From contig NC_080563.1 in NCBI RefSeq assembly GCF_030253575.1, forward strand, positions 18,347,001-18,411,000: 64,000 nt of DNA. Reading direction: 5' to 3'. Shown here one piece after another: positions 44,090 through 56,010 of the stretch; positions within the stretch are counted from its first letter, which is position 1, and the number at the start of each line of letters is the position of its first letter. Under the pieces are notes generated by a model. It did not search any database, had not been told where the DNA came from, and saw only the letters and a program-made list of their open reading frames with translations. Both the position numbers and the translations under genes were made by a program. Origin of the DNA: Rhododendron vialii. Lineage: Eukaryota > Streptophyta > Magnoliopsida > Ericales > Ericaceae.

Positions 44090-47000
44090 ACTGTTGACAG
44101 CAAGCCACTCATTAAGATCCTCCCCAGGAGGAAGTCTTACTGCTTCTCTCAGATTTCCACTACCTAATGTTGCATCGATGTGCTTTCTTAGCTGGGCCCC
44201 CTGTATTATGGAACACACAACTAAGTAATAAAATAACAGGTGAATGGATGAAGCGACAAAACATAAAAGTATGAAACCGGAAGCAACATCTTGCACTAAG
44301 AAATCCTGTATACAACAACATAATAAGGAAGAATGCCAGCTTATATTCCACGGTATCTTTTTGATACAGTGGTTAAGTACCGCACTTATTTCTGTCATTG
44401 ATGTAAAGTTTAAACCACGAGGCAGAGTTGCCAGGTGATGGCCACTCCTAGTTGAAAAACAAAGTTTCTGCAATAGTAAAATTCTTTGAGTCCTCTCTCA
44501 GTTCCCAAAGTCTATCACTCTATGGTAGACGAGACGAAGAATGTATCACGGAAAAGTACAATTTGATAGTGAAGCAAATTCCTCAATCTTAATAAACAGA
44601 AAAGCAAAAAGCGCTTCAGTTAGGGCTTCTAGTTAAAGTGAATATAATGACAGAGAAATTAAAGAATCTATGATGTACAATAGCTTGAGCCCAGTGTTAA
44701 AAAATCAAACCCAATTAACTAATCAAAGGTAAAAGACTACACAACATGGAAAAAATTCTCAAGTTGGATTAAGAGAACAACCTTACTCCCTGATGGTGCA
44801 CTCTTTTTCGGGCGAAATGTCCTTTGATTCCTGTTTGCAAATAAAACTTAGGTGTGAGTGTAGGAAAAAACTTAAGTATAAATGTAGTTAATAGCTATAA
44901 GAGGAGAATTTCTTGTTGTGCTTCAATGGTAAAGTTACAATTAAGGCTTCTTAATTAGGAGTTCCAAGTTATAGTCACTCTTGTAGATAAATGTCTTTTT
45001 TAAAGTTAGAGACTTGAAGTTATTATTTGGTCCTCCAATTTTTTAAAACCCATGAATACCCTCGTGAATGGGGGGCGTTCTAGTTATTTCCTATCGTGTA
45101 ACTAGATTTGCAAAAACGCAACAGACTGGACAATCTAACATTCAATTCTTTTCCATGTTTTCCCGAACTAATTATAGAAACATGCTCCAAAGTATCTCAG
45201 CAATGGAACACCAACGATGGCCGAATGGCACAGCGGTGGTGAAAGGGTTAGAGGGCCGGCATGCTGTTTACAATTGCCAGCCAGCAATACAATGCTACGT
45301 CGAATGTTGATGTTCGGCGGTCCAAATCTCGATGATGGGAGGGAAGTTGTTTGTATCGAACTTTGGGTAGTGAGCGAAGTCAGGGAATTGAGATGGTTGG
45401 TGGAAATGCTCTGTGATGCAGATTATTTGGTTAATTGTGATTCTAATTTATGTTAGTTCTTAGTTTGGACCAATATTAGATTTGAGGCCAAAAGTAAATC
45501 CCCAGATTACAACGGGGTCATAGATTCTGATTGATTGATGTGGGGCTGGGAAACATCGTTAATACCTTGAAATGAATTGTTGTTCGTAAAGAATAGATCC
45601 GTGCGTAAAGTTATCATGTTTAATATGATAATACTGTCACTTATGTTGCCATAGTTCAATAGTTCATCATGATGTGTAAATTCATAGTTTATCTCACATT
45701 TCTACCGATGTGATAAGCAAAAAATACCGTATTTTCTCCATCTTAGTCATGAAATTACGTACCTAATAAGGAAGATGAAATTAGTCCCTTACACTGGAAC
45801 ATTTGTTAATCTTATGAAATTACTATAACAGCCTTCGAATGTAGCCAAATCTATTCATATCATCCTAAACATCAATGATGCATCTCATTTCACGTTTCCC
45901 TTCTACTGGTTTGCTTCCCCATCTGTCATGTGAACTTACATAATGAGTGGCATCTATCAAAACTATACAAACCATTAGGGATAACTCAGCAAGAAGCATA
46001 GGAGCTGCATTAGGTAGTTATGATATATCTTGGACATTATCTCGCAAGAAGCAAAAGGTAGGTTGCGTAGGTATAATATATTCCTTTGGAAAATCATATG
46101 ATACTATCCAAGTTATCTTTTATAGCGTCAATTGCTTTTCTGTAATCCAGTTTGTAACCTGCTGTATTTGAGTGGTTTGTTAGGTAGTGTGCGTCTTCTA
46201 AGTAGTAGCGGGGCCATGGGGGTTAGAATTGTTGTCCTAATTTGAAGGAGCTAAAGCTTAGTTTTATTCCCTCGTATATAGACATAGTTGGGGAATGAAT
46301 AAGAGGAGATTGGATATTGTCAAGACATCTTTTGAAGTTATGGAGGTTCGGACCATTCGGTTCACCTCAAATTGAATCAACAGGAGGTCCAACCACCTCT
46401 AAGCGGGTATTTTCTCCATATATTTGTTTTTATATTCCACCTAGAAGAACGTAGCAAGAAGTGGTAATCAGAACTGTCCTTCCCTCCTCCGTTGACTCAG
46501 GAAAGGCTAACTTTTCGTCAAGTTAGGGAGGCCTGAAACAGCTCAAATTGAATCAACAGGAGGTCCACCCCTTCAAAGTGGGTTTTTCATATTTTGTGTA
46601 CAGGATGTTACGTAACACAAAGTTCATTGTTGTCTTCTAGTAGAGGTTCATCTTTCCATAAGACTGGTCAAGCTGCAAATCTAGTCGATAGAGAGGATGA
46701 CAAGGTTACTTGATGGACCTTCACCTCTAGCTTCCAAGCAATTTCTTCTAGTAATCTCGAGTAAGGTCGGGCGTTTTCTTTGGCATCCCCATAATTGTGG
46801 CACAAGGGGGTTACCAGATACTGCCCTCCACCTAGGCAAGTATTTATAGCATTAGGCTGAGTGGTGTGCCTTCTTAGCCCAAAGTATCAGATGAGGGGAT
46901 TGGTAAGAGGACTACTTAGACCAGTCAATAGTAACACAAAGCGTTCTCACAGAGAGGGCACATTAGGCCAAAGATAGAGCATTCCTTAGCCTTCTTGGAA

Positions 47001-48025
47001 GGCACAAGAATAGGTTATAAGTTATAACACGTAGGGCCCATGACTTCATCTGAGTGAGCATCAGAGCTGATGTGCGCATCAATAGCGAGATATAAAGAGA
47101 TTCTACTAAACCCCCCATAATTTCAAGATCGTAGACTTAAGGTAATAAGCACTTGCTCAATTCTGTACGGGGCTCATAATAACCCAGATATGAGCCTCAG
47201 AGGATTTTGTAACTCCATCTTGTCATGCCTAATACTTACTACTGACAAACTCCTGAAATCTTGTTTAACCACTTTCCCCATGAGGTAGCCAGCACATTTT
47301 TGTGCCGAGACAGCCGTGCTGAACACCATAACCGATACTAGTATCCTCATATCAATTGTCGGAAAACAATGTGGATATGTTGATTGGCCGCATTAGATGT
47401 GGAATTGGATGACAAATCAAATCCATGGGGATTGCATTTCCAGCGTTGAATGCCACAATTCGTGGAGTTAATTACACATCCTTGGAAAAAACCAAACCCA
47501 CAAAACATGGAATGCATAATTCCTTCAGGCATGCGATATCAGTGATACTCCCAAAATAAATAAGGTGGGAGTACTCATAGATTATACGTCTCAGACCAAT
47601 CCAACAGGCAGTAAAAGAAGTTATATTCGGTTCACTGAAACACAATTACAGTGACTTCAAAATTTAATCAAATGTTTCTAGGACTCAATTTTATTAGAAA
47701 CGAAGTCCCAGACAGGGTTAAATTCATAACAAAAAAATAAAAAATAAAAAGATGTATAAATATAGCAATCTAAGCTCTCATGCAACATAATTCAAGAACT
47801 TACACAGAACTAAGTATCATTATCATAGCCAGAAAAGAAAGACCCATATCCAAATCATAAATCAAGCCACTTTTATAGTATCACAACCCACTAGCTATGA
47901 ATCAAGATAAACAAAACCCAGAACAGAGATCTGATGTGTACAATCACAGAACAAACATATGCGTGCAATTAATTGCAAAATCAATTGAAATCCTTGGCTC
48001 ACCTGCCCAGACCGAAGAGACTCAT
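40553..48025 (-). CDS. MOB1: MOB1 kinase activator (Hippo/NDR pathway adaptor)
   Basis: MOB1 binds and activates NDR/LATS-type kinases and acts in cytokinesis, growth and pollen development in plants. Seven minus-strand exons: 48003-48025, 44782-44830, 44092-44200, 43146-43239, 41293-41426, 40948-41111 and 40553-40627. They total 648 nt and give 215 residues, the standard length. All donors and acceptors are GT-AG. The zinc ligands C79, C84, H161 and H166 are present, as are the two phospho-threonines T12 and T35 and the motif [13 protein letters not shown]. The N-terminus [17 protein letters not shown] fits plant MOB1A. Intron 1 is 3.2 kb and intron 4 is 1.7 kb, both repeat-bearing. Nothing in the coding sequence suggests damage. 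Identity is certain. Confidence 0.96.
41580..42080. repeat. GACACG-rich repeat inside MOB1 intron 4
   Basis: Near 41645-41695 the sequence repeats GACAC/GACATG words (CACGGACACGACATGACAC). Near 42005-42080 complementary GTGTCCGTATCGTGTCC words appear, suggesting an old element with inverted ends of about 480 bp. Similar GTCGACACGACAC words occur in intron 13 of the MOR1-like gene. The class is unknown. Confidence 0.35.
44037..44085. repeat. (GA)n microsatellite beside a MOB1 splice donor
   Basis: About 24 GA units on the plus strand end only a few bases from the donor of the 44092-44200 exon (donor GT read at 44091-44090). On the transcript this is a (CU)n run just inside the intron. Confidence 0.95.
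44831..48002. repeat. Long intron 1 of MOB1 with repeat-like DNA
   Basis: No exon recognised in this 3.2-kb intron. At 46330-46420 and 46505-46600 two related stretches share CTCAAATTGAATCAACAGGAGGTCC, about 170 bp apart, pointing to a decayed repeat. The remainder is unassigned AT-rich DNA. Confidence 0.4.
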
Positions 48026-48190
48026 GGCTCTCAACAGAGAGAGAGAGGGAGAAAGAGAGCGTAGAATGAACGTTTGACAAAAACAAAAAACAAAAAGGGG
48101 GCCGGAGATTGGAACTGTGAATTCCAATCTGAAACTTTTTGACTTCCCAATCAGAGCTGTTGAAATATATTAGTATTTATATGCTTCCAA
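48026..48190 (-). promoter_or_regulatory. MOB1 5' leader and TATA box
   Basis: Read on the minus strand, TATAAATA lies at about 48174-48182, some 150 nt before the ATG at 48025. A GA-rich stretch (CTCTCT on the transcript) lies just upstream of the ATG, as in many plant leaders. Motif seen; function inferred. Confidence 0.45.
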
Positions 48191-50557
48191 ACGCATCATT
48201 AACGTCCCTTTGTAGATCAACCCCAATTAAGATGTTCGGGAATCGGTATAGTTAATGAACCGGACCGTACCAGGTCGATCGAACCGGTTCTTTCATTTCC
48301 ATTTCATGAAAATGAAAGCAATCAGCTGTAATAAAACTACTCCACTACACTTGATAGTTGATACCCCATAGGCCTCGTTTGGTTCCCAAAGTACTTTGGA
48401 GAATTAAGGAATAGAGGTTAAAGAAATCTATACGGCCGCACATATTTGTAACAAAACTCTGTCACACTGAGCCGTAGACCGGATCCCATCATGCATACGT
48501 GCAACTGCATGTGCATTCAGGGACGAAATCAGGATTTTACTCTAGCAGTAGCGAAATGCGAAGGATTGGAGGAAGGGCGCTTGGCAGTGGTGCCGAGCGG
48601 CCAATCTGGCCGTTGGTCTCGACACGGACAGCTCGGATCTAATCCGAGTACATAAATGGCCGGATTGGCCACTCAATACCGTTGCCAAGCATTCCCGATT
48701 GGCAGTATCACCGGGTCCGCAAAATGTATACTAAAAAAATAAAAATAAAAAGCATTGCAGTATGAATAGTCATCGACTCTAGAAAAAATTAAAATAACAT
48801 AATAAAAACTATATTAAATGATGTTTGTCGTTGCACATGGAAAATGAAAAAGACTAATATAGTTTTGGAATACTATTTTGGGTCTCATTTCTTTAAAAAA
48901 AAAAAATAGAGGATTTAGGACTACTAGATAGCAAAAAAATAAGAAAAAAACTCTAGCAGTGGCGAGTCTATATAAGTTGGGGATAACTTTTTTTCTTTAC
49001 ATATAATAATTGCATTTTCTAAAATTCTTGTCTTGGCGGCCGCCCCTACTAGACCCTCTCTGGCCCCATCATCTTGCGCACCCCATATGGGAGAGTTGGT
49101 GTAAGCGTACGTGTTTACATGTCTGCACGGTTGTGGCGAAATTACCTATATATTCTTATTCAATCCATTCAAACCACATGTATCAGTATGATGCATGGCG
49201 TGGTGTAATAAGTGATCCTATTTGTTACTCGTATTTCATCGTCTCTTCGTGCTTTCTTTTCTTAATTGTAGTAGTACTGTATATCTTTTCGAATCTTCAC
49301 AAATATATTCGGAAAATCTGATCATAAGCATTCAAATGAGATTATTTATCCAAGCGATATGAGCTAATTTATCTGCCACATACGTACTGAATCTAAATGC
49401 TAGTATATGAGATGTTGGCCCATAAATTTATTTTTTGAGATTTGTGCACATATATGCTTCTGCGAATCAGAGAGTACTTACTGCTCATGAATTGTTACCA
49501 TATATCATGTTCGTTAATTTTTAGCATCTCTATTTTTTGGGCCCTTCAATTCATGTACTTAAATTATCTTTAATTTCCCCTAATTGACAGTTGTAAAACG
49601 ATTATATTCTATTAAGGAATATGTCCATGCTATCTGGTACAAGTCTCAAAGGGGCCAAAGTGGGGAAAAAAAGGTATCTTTTTTCTCTACAACTTATTCC
49701 ATTTAGTTAAGTTATTTCAACTGAATTAAAACACCCAACACATTTTCTTCCTCCAAGGTCCAAAGCATAGAAAACTTGTCAAAATATATATAGTTTAGTG
49801 GAAATAACTTGACTACAAAGTAGTGACAAAAAGTTATCCACAACTTAAGCTTAGTACGTGGAAACGCTACAGTAGGGATCAAAAAAGAGAAGTAATACAA
49901 CTGTTCAAATGTACAAGTAGAATTAACCCAATGAATCTAGTTGATTATTCAGTGCTCTTGGAGTATCGCCATTTAATGCTCCAGAGAGGCATACAATTTT
50001 GTAGAACTTAATCATTTTTCCGATGAAGCCACCTCAATTACATGCTAGATTTTCTCACATCCCATGTTGTGTCTCTGATCTAAAAATTGGAGCCTGATAA
50101 AAATCATAACGAACCAAGTTATTCGAGTTCAAACTCATGTGTCTCGTTAAAAGCTCGGTTGAGATTGATTTGTTACATAAATAAATGAAGCTTGAATATT
50201 GTTTGAAGCTAGTTAAGCTTCTGCAGTGAGTTTGAAGAAGCTATCAGTGATTAGCTCGTTTGGTTTGATACTTTGATGTTTGAAAGACTCAAATTAAACT
50301 ACCCGAGACCTACTTGATTAAAGCTCGTTTTGAATTGACTCGCCTAATGAAGTAAAAGTTAAGCTAGAACATCAATTTTAAGCTTGTTAAATTTTCAAAC
50401 TAAGTTTGAACAATTCACTAGTTGGCTCGTTTGACTCGTTTTATCAATCATGCCTGCATCTTATCGTCACTATATATGTTTTATTCTCTTCTTGTTTTCC
50501 CCAACACATTGTCATTATTGTGATTATTATTTGGTAAACTTGGGTCGCAAATCCTTT

Positions 50558-50774
50558 CTTTCTTTTGATAACTTGGGGTATCCGGACTAGCTTTAAAGCG
50601 CCTTGCCTAATCCCTAGGCACCAAAATTCGGACTAGCGTTTACTGATGGGGATCGGAGTCCGATTAATATCTGGCCAAAGTCCCGTAAGAAATTTCAAAC
50701 CTGAAATCTTAGGAGGGAGTAAACCACCAACATCCAAGACTTGACCACCAGGCCAACATTTGGAGGTTACGGTT
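50558..50774 (-). mobile_element. tRNA-derived SINE with 11-bp target duplication
   Basis: Read on the minus strand, TGGCCTGGTGGTCAAGTC resembles a pol III A box and CAGGTTTGAAATTTC a B box about 45 nt further on. The 3' end is ATCAAAAGAAAG. GCAAATCCTTT occurs on both sides (50547-50557 and 50775-50785), bounding a 217-bp insert. Together these fit a plant SINE. The family was not identified. Confidence 0.7.
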
Positions 50775-51950
50775 GCAAATCCTTTGTCCAACCCATGTGA
50801 CAATTATATATGCAGACTGAGATCAAGACTCAGGAAATGGTATTGTTGGACAGCTTTCCACCATCTCTCCTCAAACCAATTGGTGGTAGGAAGAATTTCA
50901 ATTAAGTCTTTTATGGCATTCGACATCGCACCCGCAAATCTGTTTTTAGAGCAGTCGCAAATAATGGCATTGTATAACCAAATCCATGGGGACACTCCGA
51001 GCCCAACAGATATAAAGAATTAATTACGAATTCATAAGCTTTCATGCCGGTATACATATGTATTTAGTAACCTATGATTTAGGTAATCAAACAAAAACTA
51101 AAAAAGATTTAATGTCCAGTACTTACTACAGTATATACTTAGGTCTTCAATGTCAATCTCCAAAAAGTCTATTAAGTGAACTTCTTTCTTGCCGTTGCTC
51201 TTTTAATATCACTGATACAATATAGTCTCCAAAAAAAAAAAATTCGAAAATGCAACAGTACAAAGAAGGACCTGTTATACCTGCAGTTGCAAATTGACTG
51301 ATCGAGTACGTTTCTTGATGGATTTTGGTAAATATACCTTTTGGGCCGAGAGTCGGCTCTGAGCTAAAGTTCACGATGAATTTTAGTGGCTCCACCTACT
51401 TTGGTACCTCTTGACTCTTGTAATGGTCCAAATAAAAAAAGGACCACATGTTTAATTTACTTTAGGTCTCTGATGAAAAGTCAAGGCCAAATTTACAATT
51501 TTGGTAGACATGCAGATCTTTGTTAGAATCACGATATTGTTTTTACTTTTATGATGTTTTTGTCTTTCGTTGTCCTCTTATTTATTCACATTCCATTAAT
51601 TGCCACTGACCAGATTAATTAGATACTTCAAAAAGATATATGGCATAGAGAGCAACTCTGTATAATCACTTTCATTGCATTCTATACAAAATCATTGGAT
51701 TCATTTCAATATATATATATATGGGAGCATGTGGAGTGATGAAACATATAAGGATTGATGTGAAGAGTAAAAACGCACTCCTAATTTACATGTGAACGAC
51801 CACGCGTGAAATGCATTGAATATGCATATCTTTAATCACGTGTGATCATATGCGTTGAACATGTATATCTTTGAATATCTACTTGATAAATGTTTTTATT
51901 GGATGGTTGTATAACTTCTTTTGGACGGTAATGTCAAGGGGATTGATACG

Positions 51951-52190
51951 GTACATGAAAGTGTTCCATGAAAATGAACATGAACGAGAAATGAACGGTT
52001 CAAATTCACAGTACATGAAAGTGTTCCATAAAAACGAACATGAACGAGAAATGAACGGTTCAAATTCACAGTACATGAAAGTGTTCCATAAAAACGAACA
52101 TGAACGAGAAATGAACGGTTCAGATTCACAGTACTGTGAATCTAAACCATTTACGTGAATCTGAACCGTTCATTTCTGTTTCATGGAACA
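51951..52190. repeat. 60-bp minisatellite (three units) with an inverted arm
   Basis: Three exact-length 60-bp units (51951, 52011, 52071) each start GTACATGAAAGTGTTCCAT and end TCACA. They differ by a few bases. Immediately after, 52131-52190 carries the inverted complement of the unit's end (TGAACCGTTCATTT, TTTCATGGAAC), so the block can fold into a hairpin. It yields a repetitive 20-residue open frame, which I do not regard as a gene. Confidence 0.85.
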
Positions 52191-52536
52191 ATTTTATGTA
52201 TCCTAACATTTTCCTAGTGTCAATCCTGATCAGGTTTTTTTTCCCAATTGGGTGGCTATCAGCTCGGAGATCTTGTTGGCCGCCTTGTACATGACAAGCT
52301 CACAGTTTCTCCTTGAGTAGTCACACAAATTTTGGCATAAAATTAAAATAAAATTTGATCGAGAGGTATATATCCTCTTTAGTTAAATCGATTATAAAAG
52401 CTTAATTACTATCCGAAATTTATTTGGAGAACACAAAAGAATTGTTTCTATTATATATATACAGTACTAATTAAACATGGACTACAGTACTTAATATTAG
52501 TATTTGGGAAAAACAGCGCACACGTACGAAAATCAA

Positions 52537-53100
52537 TTAATCATCGTCGTCGCCCGAATCGCTAGCACAAACCTTAATTACATCGCAAAGAAGTTCAACC
52601 GCGTCGTTCATTTTCCTAATTCTTTTGGTTCCTCGAGAACTGCTTTTTTGCTTCTCGAGTTGATCGTCGCATTCGTTAACCTCTTCTATAACATCCTCCG
52701 CTTCCGCTGATATCCGCTGGAGGTAACCGTCGCTGAAGTGCTTCTTTGTCCGTTTAAGGTCTTGCATGACATCGTCGTAGTTCTTGGAGCAAGCGACAAG
52801 CTCGTCCTTCAATTCAGGTTCGTCGTCATCCTTATAAAGTCTAGCGTTAAGTTGATTCTGAATGTCTTGAGCCGTGGAGTATGCCAAGTCAATCGCTACC
52901 TCAGCGAGGGCGCGATCGTCGGCATCAGACGTTCGCGAATCCTTCTTCATGAGCTTCATGCACCAATCGCTGTTGAAAGTTCTGGAGCATATTTTCTTAA
53001 GCTGGGCGTGTTGTTGTTGAGCTACGGAGGGAGAAATGAACAGAGTTATTATGATCAACAGGAGTGCAAGAGAAACTAGCATAGACGAAGAAGATGCCAT
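52537..53100 (-). CDS. Secreted PMEI-family (invertase/pectin methylesterase inhibitor-like) protein 1
   Basis: This single-exon gene encodes 187 residues. Residues 1-25 are a signal peptide (hydrophobic core LALLLIIITLF, then PSVA), so the product should enter the secretory pathway. The mature part shows the PMEI four-helix pattern: paired cysteines in KICSRTFNSDWC, the AVAIDLAY-like helix, ACSKNYDDVMQDL, and late cysteines in NECDDQL and LLCDVIKVC. Family members inhibit pectin methylesterases or acid invertases in the wall or vacuole. It ends in an acidic DSGDDDD tail. I chose the ATG at 53100 because it directly precedes the signal peptide; in-frame ATGs at 53112 and 53130 would extend it. 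It is distantly related to the gene at 60872-61480, roughly 40-45% alike by eye. The target enzyme cannot be told from sequence. Confidence 0.82.
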   Translation of the reverse strand: MASSSSMLVSLALLLIIITLFISPSVAQQQHAQLKKICSRTFNSDWCMKLMKKDSRTSDADDRALAEVAIDLAYSTAQDIQNQLNARLYKDDDEPELKDELVACSKNYDDVMQDLKRTKKHFSDGYLQRISAEAEDVIEEVNECDDQLEKQKSSSRGTKRIRKMNDAVELLCDVIKVCASDSGDDDD

Positions 53101-53148
53101 CTTTTCTGGCATATGGAAAAGGGAAGACAAGAAATTAATTAATGTTAC

Positions 53149-53158
53149 TATTTTATAT
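53149..53158 (-). promoter_or_regulatory. TATA box of PMEI-like gene 1
   Basis: On the minus strand AATATAAAATAG reads through this position, about 50-58 nt upstream of the chosen ATG at 53100. It supports transcription start close to, and an ATG at or below, that position. Confidence 0.5.
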
Positions 53159-53310
53159 TTAAATCAGTTTTAATTTCAACATGTCATGACTAACTGCTTT
53201 ATTAATATTTTTAATTAATTCCGTAACTGTCCAGAAATTAATTACTTTCCCGAAGAAAAGTGGAATAATTAATGACCATCTCTGCTTTGCTACATTAGCC
53301 ATTTTAATGT

Positions 53311-55724
53311 TTTTTTTTTGCAAGGAGTGTGTTAAATGTAGTATTTTGGGATATCATTTACTCCCCTACATTTGACATGGGTTTCAAACCCATGGCTGCT
53401 AAATGAATCAAACAACTTGAGCTCGGCTCGGACTTGGCTTGACTTTTGGCTCATTCTTTCTATGGCATGTTTAAAAATTCAAGCCAAGCTTAAGCGTATG
53501 GGTGTCTGGCTTGATAGATTGTGACTAGAGGGTCATTCTGTAAACATTACAAAGATAGGGGTAAAATCAATAAATGTCCCAAATATTTGTAGGATTTTCC
53601 TGTTGAGAATACGAAAATTGCTTTTCTAAATTTAAATATGCAATAACAAAATTTTAAATATGAGCCAAGCTTTAATAATTAAATCCACAAAAATTCTCAA
53701 GCTCAAGCTAAGCTTGAACATGCATGTGTAATAAAGAGTTATGCCAAGCCTAAGCCTGAGCAATATTGCGTTTGGCTTGATTAGCACTCCTATTCTTTCT
53801 TTCTTTTTTGATCCGCAATTAGCACTTCTATTCAAACCTTACTAATTACAGCTAACACTACTGACTTTTGCCCGCGAAAAAAAAAAAACTAAAATCTAAG
53901 GACTCGATTACTCAAAACTGTGGCATGATGCTCTTAAAAAAAGAGAGAATATATATATATATAGTCCGGTTCCCTTGAAGGATCCCGCACGGGCTTACCG
54001 TGCGGGACTCCCATTTCCCGATCGAATTGGGACGATCCGAGCTGCTCAAAGTGATCAGAACGTGATTTTAAGGGTACCCGCGAGAAATCAGCAAAAAAAA
54101 TGATCGGAAAGGGCTTGATCCGAGCAGTTTTTTATTGAACGGTTCAGTAAAAACTGCTCGGATCAAGCCCTTCCCGATCATTTTTTTTGCTGATTTCTCG
54201 CGGGTACCCTTAAAATCACGTTCTGAACACATTGAGCGGCTCGAATCGTCGCAATTCGATTGGGAAAGGGGAGGTCCGCACGGTAGACTGGTAAGGGATC
54301 CCTCATTGGATCCGTATATGTGGGGGGCTTCTTTTTTACGGCCTTTTTTTTCGTACTTTGTTGCCATTTGTTGTTTTTTAACTTTCTCGTAAGCACCCAT
54401 TCTTTTTTCCCAAGTCCCCTAAGATAGCGTTGATGAGGATTAACAAATGATAAAAAAAAACCACACCACTGTTTGTGGTCCATAATAAGGAGGCTTTCTC
54501 AAACCATAGCAATCCTTCGCCATAGTAACGATAGTGCTGGATATAAAGGGTTCATTAGAGAATATTAGATTATTTTTGTTTTTTCGAAATGCCTGGAGCA
54601 AGGGACTGAGGGGTGGATGAATCCGGGGATCGCTCTACGCAAGCCCTAACGTTTCTTTAGCATCATAGTAGTTTCTGTTTAATAAAAAAAACATAAACAA
54701 CTATAAAAGTTCACACGCCGGATTTTTTTGTTTTTACAAAAAGACTAACACCCTCTTGTTCGAGATTTTTCCAAGGAAAATTCAGTAATCATGATCATAA
54801 AATTGTAACCACCCATAGAAATTTCAACACTAAATTTCGACATTAGGATCAATATTTTACCTTTTATCGATCATAGATATCGATGCACAATATTATATGT
54901 ATGAACAATTGTATACAAGTATATTAAGTACATAATCGTATGTGTTGATTGGAAATATATGCTAATTTTTTTGATACTTTTTTGGAGTGTGTATTGATAA
55001 AAACTAATATCAGCTTTTATATATGACAAAAAGAATTCTATTTCCCCCTTCCTAACGTTGAAATTTTGCGTCGTCCTTGACCTAGAGAGCGGCCAAAAAC
55101 ATGAAAAACGTATCGTTCCATTCGTGGCTTTGCTCGAAGTAATTTGTATGGGTGATTTGTAATTTGTTTTCAAATTAATAAAATCCTTTTTTGTTGTTGA
55201 AAAACCAAAGGGACTCTTCTTAGCCTAATAATGCGTTGGGTAATAAACTAAATACGCAAAAACCGAACACGAAAAAGAATCAAGTAATCTCAAAAAAAGA
55301 AAAAGAAAAAGAAGAAGCATGATGCAAAGTGTTCCTTGTTAATTTCAATAAGAATACTTACGGTAACGGCTCATACTAGGTTTCACTATGGTTTAAAATG
55401 AAGAAAAAGCAATAATGAGCTGAGTAAGGAATTATAGCCAGCATATGTTTTGCTAGGGTAAAAATACACAATGAAAATTGGTAATACAAAATTACCATAC
55501 ACTCTTATTTTGCTTCGTAAATTCCTTTTTTTTTTCTTTTGATCGGTGATTCACGAATTCTTCTGTCTTGAGTTTAATAAAAATATTTTCTTCCTTTTAT
55601 CGGGCCCATTAATTTATCTAAACAAGTGAAAGTACTTATATTGTTCTTATTCTCTATCTTACTTTAATTATTAAAACAAGGGTAATTAATGATTCCGCTA
55701 CGTTTCTCTTTATTTCTTTTTTTT
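53311..55724. repeat. 2.4-kb direct repeat, copy A
   Basis: It matches 57805-60141 in the same orientation from TTTGCAAGGAGTGTGTTAAA to CGTTTCTCTTTATTTC, over 90% alike by eye in aligned parts. Copy A carries a foldback MITE (53964-54313) missing from copy B. It lacks about 250 bp near 53,600 that B has at 58,150-58,390. The contents are non-coding AT-rich DNA with AGCTCGGCTCGG words. Open frames on the minus strand near 54,871-55,173 have a counterpart in B but no family match. Confidence 0.9.
53964..54313. mobile_element. Foldback MITE in a (TA)n tract, copy 2
   Basis: Palindromic arms at about 54058-54128 and 54154-54225 share AACGTGATTTTAAGGG, GAGAAATCAGC and CCCGATCATTTTT with the element at 16042-16400. 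It sits next to (AT)n at 53949-53962 on its left and GTATATG on its right. The absence of this segment from direct-repeat copy B shows that it inserted after the duplication or was lost from B. Confidence 0.75.
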
Positions 55725-55734
55725 GGGTCGGTTT

Positions 55735-55970
55735 CGGCTTATTTGTACGGATGGTCTCCAAAGTATTTTCAAAATGTCAATTTGGTCCTCAATAAACAAA
55801 TTGTGTCTATTGCGTCCCCAATGTTAACAATGTACGTGTATTTAAACGGTCCCTAAGACTAACTCTGTCAGCACTCACCGTCAAATGTAGGGGCATTTTC
55901 GAAATTTCATTAACATATTTACATGTGAGGAAGAGAATTCGGTGGAGTATTACCCAATTTCTCATACCCA

Positions 55971-56010
<40 letters not shown>

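Larger units (their letters stand above)
48191..52536. other. Intergenic region between MOB1 and the first PMEI-like gene
   Basis: No gene recognised. A GC-richer stretch at 48,450-48,720 resembles transposon DNA. 50,050-50,460 carries repeated AGCTCGKTTGR words common in plant repeats. A SINE and a 60-bp minisatellite are listed separately. The rest is AT-rich. Confidence 0.5.

Noticed and set aside
43886..44473. 195-codon minus-strand open frame
   Set aside because: It is a read-through of a MOB1 exon into its introns, including a (GA)n tract, and not a separate protein.
45210..45250. GATGGCCGAATGG resembling the 5' part of a tRNA-Leu
   Set aside because: No matching acceptor stem, anticodon arm or T-arm consensus follows at tRNA spacing.
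51871..52158. 95-codon open frame with three 20-residue repeats
   Set aside because: It is produced by the 60-bp minisatellite; units differ as non-coding DNA would, and no promoter, splice or family support exists.
54871..55173. Minus-strand open frame conserved in both direct-repeat copies (also 59282-59557)
   Set aside because: Conservation reflects the recent duplication; frames diverge at indels and no domain or start context supports a gene.
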